Shown here: positions 1-6,900 of the stretch, one piece after another
Numbering within the stretch: the stretch's first letter is position 1
How the letters are laid out: every line of letters starts with the position of its first letter
Source of the DNA: Spirochaetota bacterium
GTDB lineage: Bacteria > Spirochaetota > GWE2-31-10 > MWDO01
Direction: 5' to 3'
NCBI GenBank assembly: GCA_017998755.1
Contig: JAGOCL010000061.1
Coordinates: 1-10,064, forward strand
DNA: 10,064 nucleotides
Made by a program: the position numbers and the translations under genes
Notes under the pieces: model-generated
Told to the model about the DNA's origin: nothing
The model's database searches: none
Seen by the model: only the letters and a program-made list of their open reading frames with translations

Positions 1-1
1 T

Positions 2-415
2 ATCAAAACAGACGACGGAAGAACTATTTTGCTCAATTCAGATGGTAGTTATATTATAAATGAGCCAAAGTCATATACCGGAGATATAAGCAATCTTAAA
101 CGGCTTAAAGAATTAAGATCAAGAACCAAAGCTAATATAAGTAAAATATCATTAATCGGAAGATATGGGGATTATAAATCGCTTATCTTACATACAGATA
201 ATAATGATATAACAGTAAGACGCGCTACGTTGTTTTTTATCGACGATACTGAACTTGAAATCGGAGATAATTATGAGGTTACTCTTGATAAAAATAATAT
301 TATAGTTCCAATAAACAAAAAAGGCAGTACATACTTAAAAAAAATCACGCTTTACTGGACGGCGAAAGAAGAAATATCTAAAATTACCAATTTACGGATT
401 TACGGAGAATTATAA
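2..415 (+). CDS. Unrecognised protein, 3' part of gene (5' end outside window)
   Basis: The frame is open from the first bases of the window to the TAA at 413-415, giving 137 residues, so the true start lies upstream. A TTG at 29 could be read as a start, but the coding text before it (IKTDDGRTI) continues the same motif, which argues for a partial gene. The visible start, DDGRTILLNSDGSY, matches the short 'DGR-x-V-L-L-x-DGTW' beta motif often found in small secreted or envelope proteins. The remaining ~100 residues look all-beta, with alternating hydrophobic strands and no membrane segment or cysteine. They faintly recall DUF2541-like beta-sandwich proteins, but I cannot assign a family. The gene ends 4 nt before the stop codon of the converging hydrolase gene, with no room for a dedicated terminator. 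Coding is confident; function is unknown. Confidence 0.75.
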   Translation: MKTDDGRTILLNSDGSYIINEPKSYTGDISNLKRLKELRSRTKANISKISLIGRYGDYKSLILHTDNNDITVRRATLFFIDDTELEIGDNYEVTLDKNNIIVPINKKGSTYLKKITLYWTAKEEISKITNLRIYGEL

Positions 416-419
416 ATAT

Positions 420-1040
420 TTATCTTACTACAAAGTTTTTCAAAACGCCTATACCTTCAATTTCAACTTCAACTATGTCGCCATCTTTCATCCGGCCTAC
501 TCCAAATGGGGTGCCGGTTGCAATAATATCTCCCTCTTCAAGAGTCATAACCTGAGATATAAAACTAACAAGGTATTGAATATTAAAAATAAAATCGTTT
601 GTATTTGATCTTTGAACAGTTTTCCCGTTTAACCTACACTGAATTTCAAGGTTGTTTGGATCTTTTACTTGAACGATATCCGGACCAATTGGACAAAATG
701 TATCAAAACTTTTCGCTCTAGTCCATTGACCGTCAATTTTTTGTAAATCTCGCGCCGTTACGTCGTTTAGGCAAGAATACCCTTTTATATAGTCAAAAGA
801 TGTGGTTTCCGTAATATTTTTACATTTTTTACCAATAATTATAGCGAGTTCCGCTTCATAATCTACTTGATTTGACGTAGAAGGAATAATTATTGATTGA
901 TTATTATAAATTATTGAAGATAGTGGCTTCATAAATAAAATCGGATTAGTAGGTATCGCAAAACCAAGCTCTTTTGCATGCTCCCTATAATTTAAACCAA
1001 CGCAGACAACTTTTGTAGGATTATAAATACTTGACTTCAT
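420..1040 (-). CDS. Fumarylacetoacetate hydrolase family protein (FAHD1/YcgM-like)
   Basis: This is a 206-residue single-domain member of the FAH family. Relatives such as human FAHD1 and E. coli YcgM are soluble, divalent-metal-dependent enzymes acting on acylpyruvates or oxaloacetate (hydrolysis, decarboxylation or tautomerisation). The family signature is complete: VGLNYREHAKELG with a His21/Glu24 catalytic pair, VDYEAELA giving metal ligands Glu62 and Glu64, NDVTARD giving Asp93, then DGQWTRAKSFDTF and the C-terminal TGTPFGVG. The spacings His21-Glu62 (41) and Glu64-Asp93 (29) equal those recalled for human FAHD1. The length is normal for the short bacterial form. The ATG is preceded by TCTAAAAACT with no convincing Shine-Dalgarno sequence. 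The gene lies 24 nt downstream of tRNA-Leu(CAA) on the same strand with no terminator between, so it probably shares the tRNA promoter. The exact substrate cannot be read from the sequence. Confidence 0.93.
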   Translation of the reverse strand: MKSSIYNPTKVVCVGLNYREHAKELGFAIPTNPILFMKPLSSIIYNNQSIIIPSTSNQVDYEAELAIIIGKKCKNITETTSFDYIKGYSCLNDVTARDLQKIDGQWTRAKSFDTFCPIGPDIVQVKDPNNLEIQCRLNGKTVQRSNTNDFIFNIQYLVSFISQVMTLEEGDIIATGTPFGVGRMKDGDIVEVEIEGIGVLKNFVVR

Positions 1041-1064
1041 AGTTTTTAGATTTTATTATAAATC

Positions 1065-1148
1065 TGCCGGCGGTCGGACTCGAACCGACACTGAGTCGCC
1101 CCAACTGGATTTTGAGTCCAGCACGTCTACCAATTCCATCACGCCGGC
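1065..1148 (-). tRNA. tRNA-Leu (anticodon CAA)
   Basis: Read on the minus strand, an 84-nt cloverleaf starts GCCGGCG and its acceptor stem pairs perfectly with CGCCGGC at the 3' end (1066-1072). The discriminator is A, as expected for leucine. The D arm contains AATTGGTAGAC. The anticodon stem CTGGA/TCCAG closes the loop CTCAAAA, giving anticodon CAA (reads UUG). A long variable arm follows, typical of a class II tRNA, then a GGTTCGAGTCC T arm. CCA is not encoded. A promoter lies just upstream at 1162-1190, and the hydrolase gene follows 24 nt downstream. Confidence 0.97.
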
Positions 1149-1161
1149 TTATTGTTTAATA

Positions 1162-1190
1162 TTTATAGCAAATTATAGTATCATAGTCAA
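1162..1190 (-). promoter_or_regulatory. Sigma-70-type promoter for tRNA-Leu(CAA)
   Basis: On the minus strand, TTGACT (1185-1190) is separated by exactly 17 nt from TATAAA (1162-1167). The predicted transcript starts about 7 nt before the tRNA 5' end at 1148. A second TATAAT-like string lies inside the spacer but is too close to the -35 box to be its partner. With no terminator after the tRNA, this promoter may also drive the hydrolase gene. Confidence 0.7.
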
Positions 1191-1199
1191 GATTTTTTT

Positions 1200-1613
1200 T
1201 TAAGAACCGGATTTAATAGGAGAAAGATTATGACAAATACTCTCGCTATGTTTTTCATCAACAATCATATCTGAAGAATGAATTATACACCCTTCGGATT
1301 CAAGCCTAGACATAAACTTTAGTAGATATTTATTTGAAAAGAATTTTTTATTCGTATAAACGCTGACATACTTTGACGGCATTGTTTCTATATTTTTTAA
1401 AAATACGTCTAAATCTTTTAATCTGTTTTTTCCAATAAAAAAACCGGATTCTATAAAAAAAATTATATATTGAAACCCGGTTAATCTGGTATTCTCTAAT
1501 ATTCCGTTTATTTCTTTTATTATATTTCCTTTGCCGTACAACTCTTTTGTAAACATTTTTCTAGCGTTATTCAATAATTTATCGTTACCTATGTAAATAA
1601 TAGCAATGTTCAT
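1200..1613 (-). CDS. Flavodoxin-fold-like small protein, function unknown
   Basis: This 137-residue soluble protein has alternating beta and alpha segments. It opens with the strand MNIAIIYIGN and has a second hydrophobic strand, FQYIIFFIES, followed by FFIGKNRLKDLDVFLKNI and then YVSVYTNKKFF. That order resembles flavodoxin-like proteins, where a 'G..iPkdv..FL' segment is followed by a 'GK.va.F' strand and a helix ending in 'M..LE.EG'. The usual phosphate-binding loop (T/S-x-T-G-N-T) is replaced by YIGNDKLL, so flavin binding is uncertain. The ATG has a TAGGA ribosome site 7 nt upstream (1621-1625). The gene points away from the molybdenum cofactor operon and lies upstream of tRNA-Leu, without a visible terminator between. 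I recall similar proteins in treponemes, but assign no function. Confidence 0.8.
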   Translation of the reverse strand: MNIAIIYIGNDKLLNNARKMFTKELYGKGNIIKEINGILENTRLTGFQYIIFFIESGFFIGKNRLKDLDVFLKNIETMPSKYVSVYTNKKFFSNKYLLKFMSRLESEGCIIHSSDMIVDEKHSESICHNLSPIKSGS

Positions 1614-1701
1614 AATTTTTTCCTAATTTTTATAATACTATTAAAATCGTAATAAAAATAATTTTCTTTAATTATTTTTTATGATATGTTATCCCTAAAC
1701 G

Positions 1702-1731
1702 TTAAATTGTTTTTATTATTAACGGTATAAA
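1702..1731 (+). promoter_or_regulatory. Possible promoter for the molybdenum cofactor operon
   Basis: The 191-nt divergent spacer 1614-1804 is almost pure A/T. The best plus-strand -10 candidate is TATAAA (1726-1731), in the context GGTATAAAAT. Its -35 partner is poor: TTAAAT at 1702-1707, 18 nt away. The leader would be about 67 nt. In such AT-rich sequence chance matches are common, so this is tentative. Confidence 0.27.
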
Positions 1732-1794
1732 ATTTGATAAAATCTCTTTTAAAAACCTTAGTTTTTTAGATTATAGATATTTTCAAACATATTT

Positions 1795-1798
1795 GGAG
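1795..1798 (+). promoter_or_regulatory. Ribosome binding site that fixes the GTG start of moaA
   Basis: GGAG at 1795-1798 lies 6 nt before the GTG at 1805. The reading frame from this GTG gives LDNYNRTIYVLRISLTDLC, which aligns with the normal MoaA N-terminus directly before the first iron-sulfur cysteines. No ATG is available upstream in frame with comparable support. Confidence 0.75.
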
Positions 1799-1804
1799 TA
1801 ATTT

Positions 1805-2608
1805 GTGCTCGATAATTATAATCGAACTATTTATGTCCTAAGAATTTCGTTAACCGATTTATGCAACCTCAGATGCTTTTATTGCTATGAGGAAGAAAAA
1901 TGCGATCCAAAAAAAGAAGTTTTAGATAATAATAAAATATTAGAAATAGTAAAAACCGCCGCTAAAATGGGAATAAATCAAATAAAACTTACCGGCGGAG
2001 AACCTTTATTATATAAAGAATTACCTGATTTGGTATATAATATTAGACATATTAAAGAAATAATCGATATATCTATAACGACTAACGGCGTTTTGCTCGC
2101 AGATTATGCAGAAATACTAAAAAAAAGCGGCTTAGATAGAGTAAACATTTCATTAGATACTCTTGATAGAAATATATACAAGCAAATTACAGGTTTTGAT
2201 ATGATAGATAAAATTTTTGAAGGTATTAATCTTGCAAAAAAACATAATTTAACTCCTATAAAAATCAATACGGTATTTTTAAAAGGAATAAATGATAATG
2301 AAATACCAGATATCAGGTCTTATTGTAAAAATAATGATCTGGAATTTCAACTAATAAACAGAATGATTTTAGATCATAACAAAATAGAATCTGAAAGTAA
2401 AAATAGCGACAAACCTCCGGATTGTTCTAAATGCAACCGAATAAGGCTGACTTCTGACGGAAAATTACTCCCATGCTTGTTTTCTGAAAAACAGATCGAT
2501 TTAAACGATTATAAGGATTATGCGTCGGCAATAAACGATTGTATAAATATCAAACCGGAAAGAGGCGAAAAAAATTCCGCTAAACAAATGTTTCAAATAG
2601 GAGGATAA
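1805..2608 (+). CDS. moaA: GTP 3',8-cyclase MoaA, compact form (radical SAM)
   Basis: MoaA converts GTP to 3',8-cyclo-7,8-dihydro-GTP, the first step of molybdenum cofactor synthesis, using two 4Fe-4S clusters. The radical-SAM cluster motif is Cys20-x3-Cys24-x2-Cys27 in CNLRCFYC. GGEP follows at 64-67, then ITTNGVLL and NISLDTLDRNIYKQITG. The C-terminal cluster motif that binds substrate is Cys207, Cys210 and Cys224 in CSKCNRIRLTSDGKLLPC, with the usual 13-residue gap and conserved Arg212 and Arg214. The protein ends in the flexible di-Gly tail (QIGG) that MoaA needs. At 267 residues it is about 60 shorter than typical MoaA. Most of the loss lies between FQLINRM and the C-terminal cysteines, where about 20 residues replace the usual 60 or so. 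The usual 'YCMPE' and 'GGEPL-x-RR' are also altered (YCYEE, GGEPLLYK). GTG start. The stop abuts moaC directly. Confidence 0.92.
   Translation: MLDNYNRTIYVLRISLTDLCNLRCFYCYEEEKCDPKKEVLDNNKILEIVKTAAKMGINQIKLTGGEPLLYKELPDLVYNIRHIKEIIDISITTNGVLLADYAEILKKSGLDRVNISLDTLDRNIYKQITGFDMIDKIFEGINLAKKHNLTPIKINTVFLKGINDNEIPDIRSYCKNNDLEFQLINRMILDHNKIESESKNSDKPPDCSKCNRIRLTSDGKLLPCLFSEKQIDLNDYKDYASAINDCINIKPERGEKNSAKQMFQIGG
2599..2604 (+). promoter_or_regulatory. Shine-Dalgarno of moaC inside the last codons of moaA
   Basis: A perfect AGGAGG overlaps the codons for the terminal Gly-Gly of MoaA and sits 4 nt before the moaC ATG at 2609. The same bases therefore specify the functional di-Gly tail and the next ribosome site, which suggests translational coupling. 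Confidence 0.75.
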
Positions 2609-3058
2609 ATGGAGTTTTCACACTTAAACGATAAGGGAGAGGTTCAAATTGTTAATATATCGGATAAAACAGTATCTCATAGAAACGCGGAGGCGTCTTG
2701 CGCAATTTATTTAGACAATCAAACGATCGGAAAAATTATCAATAACGAAATTAAAAAAGGCAACGTTTTAACTACTTCCAAAATAGCCGGAATAATGGCG
2801 GCAAAAAATACAGATAAAACGATTCCTTTGTGTCATCAAATTCAACTTACAAATATTGATTTAAATTTTACGATTTCTGATAATAAAATTGAAATATTTT
2901 CTAAAATCGAGTGTATTGATAAAACGGGAGCTGAAATGGAAGCGCTTCATTCCGTTCTGGTAGCCGCTCTTACCATATACGATATGTGCAAAGCTGTTGA
3001 CAAAAAAATGATTATAGGAGAAGCTAAATTATGCCGAAAGTCAAAGCGCTCTGTGTAA
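2609..3058 (+). CDS. moaC: Cyclic pyranopterin monophosphate synthase MoaC
   Basis: MoaC converts the MoaA product to cyclic pyranopterin monophosphate (cPMP). Family hallmarks are all visible: KGNVLTTSKIAGIMAAK, the IPLCHQIQLT segment with His76, GAEMEALHSV with Glu109 and Glu111, and TIYDMCKAVDKKMIIGE with Asp125 and Lys128. These correspond to E. coli His77, Glu112, Glu114, Asp128 and Lys131. Length is 149 aa, slightly short. The N-terminal FSHLNDKGEVQIVNISDK is standard. The C-terminus reads KLCRKSKRSV, not the common KSGGKSG, and this divergent tail lies exactly where the gene overlaps the next one by 28 nt. The start codon directly follows the moaA stop. Function is confident from the intact active site. 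Confidence 0.96.
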   Translation: MEFSHLNDKGEVQIVNISDKTVSHRNAEASCAIYLDNQTIGKIINNEIKKGNVLTTSKIAGIMAAKNTDKTIPLCHQIQLTNIDLNFTISDNKIEIFSKIECIDKTGAEMEALHSVLVAALTIYDMCKAVDKKMIIGEAKLCRKSKRSV

Positions 3059-3468
3059 GCGCTCAAAGAGGGCCGAAATTTCAAGTAAATTCAGTTATAT
3101 GTAATGAAAATATGGGATTTCAGAACGATTATCATGCAAAAAAAGACTCTGATAGGCAAATCAGTATACTAATCGAGGAACATTTTATTTATATGAAAAA
3201 GAAAGTTCCTAATATCGATTACGGAGCTTTTGGAGAGAATTTAATTATATCCGGCTTAAATTTTCAGGATATTAAAATAGGCGATAAATTATCTATTGGA
3301 AACGAAGTTATTCTTGAAATTACTATAATCGGTAAAAACTGTCCAAAACCGTGTATTATTTATAAAACAGTTGGAGAGTGTATAATGCCGTCTTACGGGA
3401 TTTTTTGCAAGGTTATAAATAAGGGGACAATAAAAAATGACGATACTTGTACTTACTATAAGCGATAG
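3031..3468 (+). CDS. MOSC domain protein, molybdenum cofactor associated
   Basis: This 145-residue protein consists of one MOSC domain. MOSC domains (as in MoCo sulfurase C-termini and the YiiM family) bind or transfer sulfur and cofactor. Single-domain forms are often encoded beside, or fused to, MogA. Evidence is the N-terminal VKALCVSAQRGPK, the GFQNDYHAKKDSDRQISIL segment, GAFGENLIISGL, and the core IGKNCPKPC followed by GECIMPSYGIFCKV. Candidate reactive cysteines are Cys104, Cys108 and Cys117, with an extra Cys126. The ATG is 10 nt after AGGAG (3016-3020), inside the moaC coding region. It overlaps moaC by 28 nt and mogA by 32 nt, so it is surely co-translated with both. Its precise role (sulfur carrier, cofactor chaperone or sulfurase) cannot be told from sequence. 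Confidence 0.93.
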   Translation: MPKVKALCVSAQRGPKFQVNSVICNENMGFQNDYHAKKDSDRQISILIEEHFIYMKKKVPNIDYGAFGENLIISGLNFQDIKIGDKLSIGNEVILEITIIGKNCPKPCIIYKTVGECIMPSYGIFCKVINKGTIKNDDTCTYYKR

Positions 3469-3919
3469 GTCGCATAAAGGAGAGAGGGAGGATCTGACCG
3501 GCCCCCGCCTTACAGAATACATTAAATATCAAGAAAATAACGAGGTTTATTACGACATAAGCCCCGACGAAAAAGCCGTTATTAAAGAGAAAATCCTCTA
3601 TTACATAAAAGAGCGCAAAGTTCAAATTGTATTAACTTGCGGGGGCACCGGTTTTGCAAAAAGGGACGTTACTCCCGAAGCGACGAAAGAATTAGTTGAA
3701 AAAGAAGCTCCCGGGATAGCGGAATATATGCGGCTTGAAAATTTTAAGAATAACAAAAATTCTTTTTTATCCAGAGGAATATGCGGAATATTAAACGACT
3801 CAATTATCATAAATCTTCCCGGATCTCCAAACGGCGCGCTTGAATCATATAAAATAATAGAAAACCTTTTATTACATTGCGTTGCGCTATTAAAAGGCGA
3901 TATTAAAAACTGCGTATAA
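3437..3919 (+). CDS. mogA: Molybdopterin adenylyltransferase (MogA/MoaB family)
   Basis: This family adenylylates molybdopterin with ATP, activating it for molybdate insertion by MoeA. The protein has 160 residues, close to the shorter MogA/MoaB forms (E. coli MogA is 195). Visible motifs are LTISDRSHKGEREDLTGP at the start, SPDEKAVI with Asp44, LTCGGTGFAKRDVTPEAT (GGTG at 69-72, Asp77), SRGICGILNDS and NLPGSPNGALES near the end. Asp44 and Asp77 are 33 residues apart, exactly as Asp49 and Asp82 of E. coli MogA, which supports an active enzyme. The start follows AAGGGG by 10 nt within the MOSC gene. It is the last gene of the cofactor operon; a 77-nt spacer separates it from the giant envelope protein gene. 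MogA versus MoaB naming is a judgement. Confidence 0.92.
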   Translation: MTILVLTISDRSHKGEREDLTGPRLTEYIKYQENNEVYYDISPDEKAVIKEKILYYIKERKVQIVLTCGGTGFAKRDVTPEATKELVEKEAPGIAEYMRLENFKNNKNSFLSRGICGILNDSIIINLPGSPNGALESYKIIENLLLHCVALLKGDIKNCV

Positions 3920-3932
3920 TAAGTAAAAAAAC

Positions 3933-3960
3933 TTGTTATTAATACAATTTTTATGATATT
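3933..3960 (+). promoter_or_regulatory. Weak candidate promoter for the giant envelope protein gene
   Basis: In the 77-nt spacer after mogA, TTGTTA (3933-3938) is followed after 16 nt by GATATT (3955-3960), each matching consensus at four of six positions. The predicted start is about 30 nt before the ATG at 3997. A chance match in AT-rich DNA is possible, and readthrough from the cofactor operon is the alternative. Confidence 0.25.
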
Positions 3961-3996
3961 GTTAAGGAAATTTATTTATTTCTTTGGGAGTTTGTA

Positions 3997-6900
3997 ATGA
4001 AAAAAAGATTATTCGTTTTTTTAATAATGATATTTGTTTCAAATTTTTCTTATAGTATTTACAGGTCGCCTGAAATAGGCAGATTTTTATACTGGATGTA
4101 TTCTCCCGATTTGTTATCCAGAGGGATGGGATTTGGCGGAACAGACAATCCATCGGGAATTATAATAAACCCCGCGTCAAACGCTTTTGTTCAAAGGATC
4201 AAAATAGATTTTTCATTCGGATTCTCCCCTTCTTTTTGGGCCGGTTACAATACCTATAAATACAGAGACGCGACCGTTCCAACAAACGTTTACAACAGAA
4301 CGGAAGATTTTCTGACAGCGGGCGATTTTTTTATACCTTTCAATATCAATGCCGGCGTCGTAATACCTTCAAAATACGGGAATTTCACGATATACGCCAA
4401 TTATTTTAATATGAGCAATTTATCTTTCGGTATTTCAAGTAACAACGACCTTTTTTTAGGCAAATACGGCAGTTTGTATTTTAGCTTTTCAAAAGATTAT
4501 AACGATAGTTTTGCATTCGGAGTGTCGGGTAACGTAAAATTTAGTTATAACCCAGATAGTAAATATGTAAACAATAAATTCGACGTCGGCGGAGGCTTTG
4601 ATTTCGGATTTATTTTTAGACCGGAATGGATTTTATATTTTAATAAAAAGAAGGCTCCGGGATGGGGTTTTCAAGATTTTGAGTTCGCAATCATAGTTAA
4701 AGACATCGCTAAACCGCTAATAAACTCTGTAGACGGAGTAAACGGCGATAATGATTTGTACTGGTACCCCGCCCCGTTTACGCCGAATTTCGGTATGAGT
4801 TTCAATTTATATAACGACGGTTCAACTTACTGGAAATGGCTGATAGACTCCGGATTTCCATTTTTTCAAAATCTCACATTCTCTTTAGGAACGGAGATAC
4901 AAATTTATAAATTTCTCGTTTTGAGAAGCTCTTATACGTTCGATTTGGAAGGAGTTTTGGAATACGCAGGAGTTATAAATATGTATGAATATTTATACAA
5001 TATAGCCAACGCAAGTTTTGGAATATCTTTCAAATTCAGCTCCGATTTTGCAAAAAAACAGACAAAAGAAGAAGCATACGCTAATAGACATAAGACAACC
5101 GAATTTTCCATTGATCTCGGAGCAAAACCTTATTATAACGGTTTTATTTTTCAACTTGGTTGTACAATTACCATCGGTACTAGGGACGTAACTCCGCCGG
5201 ATATTACGTTTGTTCAGAACGACGGCTATATTAGCCCTGATTTTGACGGAATACAAGACAATCTGATAATAGACCTTGGTATTAAGGACGACAGATACGT
5301 TACCTATTGGAAACTCGAAGTCTCAGACGCAGACAACAAAGTGGTAAAAACTATTGAGAGTAAAGAACAAAGAGAAGAGACTATGAAGTTTAAAGACGTT
5401 CTAAAAAAATACTTTTCTCCAAAATCCGGCATCTTGATACCAAAAAAAGTGATATGGGACGGTAAAGATAACAATGGAAATATAGTTCCCGACGGGCTTT
5501 ATAATTTCAAATTCTACGCCATGGACGACAATAAGAATATCGATCTTAACGGCAGTAAAGTGGGATCGGTATACATAGATACCAAGAAACCGCTTATCGA
5601 GTCAAAAGTAGAAAATGTTATATTCTCCCCAAATGAAGACGGTAATAAAGACTTTCTAATAATAGATTTAGATATAATCCAGAGCGAAGTTGTAGAAGAA
5701 TTTATACATATTAATCCAACAGTTTTAGAGGGTAAAACTTATAACGTATCGGAAAAAGAAATTCCGCAGACTATAAACGGCGACGTAACTACAGACTCAG
5801 ACGCAAATAAGATAAATACTGAAAAAAAACAATTTTGGATCGTCGATATTATCGACTCTCAAGAGAAAATAGTTAAAACTTATAAATACGAAGAAAAAGG
5901 CAAACAAAAAATTCAATGGGACGGAAAAGATCAGACAGGCTCCAAAGTTCCGGACGGAGTTTATAAAGTAAAACTACATTCTATAGACCTTGCCGGCAAT
6001 TATTGGGAAAAATTTATAACAAATATAATTATCAATACGGAATCGACTCCTATTCAGATTAAAACGCTAAGCGGAATATTCTCTCCAAACGAGGACGGAA
6101 TTAAAGATAAAATCGGTTTTAAATTTGAAATTCCAAACAAAAACGGTATAGACAAATGGGATTTTGAAGTAATAGATAAAGCGGATAAACCGGTTAAAAA
6201 GTTTGTCGGAGCGGGTCTTACTCCCGAATCAATAGAATGGGACGGAAAAACTGCTTCAAATTCTTACGCTAAAGAGGGTTTTTACAAAGGGAAACTTACC
6301 GTATATTACGTCAACGGCAACACTCCGTCTAGCGTTACTCCGGAATTTGAACTCGACGTTACCCCTCCGTCCGGTAAAGTCGATATTCAAGAGAAAATTT
6401 TTAGTCCGGACGGAGACGGAGCTTTGGACGACGCCGTAATAAAACAAACCGCAAGCTCTGAAGACGAATGGATCGGTAAAATTTTTGATTCAAATAATAA
6501 GATCGTTAAAAACTATATGTGGAGAGGACAACCTCCAAAGCAGTTTAATTGGGACGGCGTGGATAATAATAACAATTTATTGCCGGACGGTTCATATTTT
6601 TATCAGTTATCGAGCAGAGACGTCGCCGGCAATTATTTTGAAACGACTAAAAACGAAGTGAAAATATTTACGGCGAATACCCCGGTATTTATTACCGCTT
6701 CCCTATCTCATATAAGTCCAAACGGCGATACTATCAAGGATAGTCAGCTTTTCCAAATCAGATCTACCGAATCTACTGAAAACAAACCTATCAATTGGTC
6801 TATAACAGTCAAAGACGATAAAGATTCCATAGTCTTTACGGAGAAAAAAACAGGAGCTCTTCCCTCGACATATACTTGGGACGGCAAAAACAACTCTCAA

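Noticed and set aside
29..415. A complete 128-residue gene starting at TTG 29
   Set aside because: The frame is open to base 2 and the residues before the TTG (TDDGRTI) belong to the same motif, so the gene is better read as continuing upstream of the window.
1065..1148. tRNA-Leu as an attachment site for an integrated element
   Set aside because: No integrase gene, no second copy of the tRNA 3' end and no foreign gene content are visible beside it.
1614..1804. A molybdenum cofactor riboswitch upstream of moaA
   Set aside because: The Moco RNA motif is long and has GC-rich helices; this spacer is almost only A/T with one small hairpin. Nothing supports the motif.
3289..3810. Minus-strand open frames opposite the MOSC and mogA genes
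   Set aside because: They lie wholly opposite strongly conserved plus-strand genes, resemble no family I know, and show no ribosome sites; they are shadows of those genes.
3918..3937. Hairpin AATAAGT/ACTTGTT after mogA as a terminator
   Set aside because: Seven A/T-rich pairs with one wobble and no adjacent T run; it also overlaps the mogA stop codon. Too weak to call.
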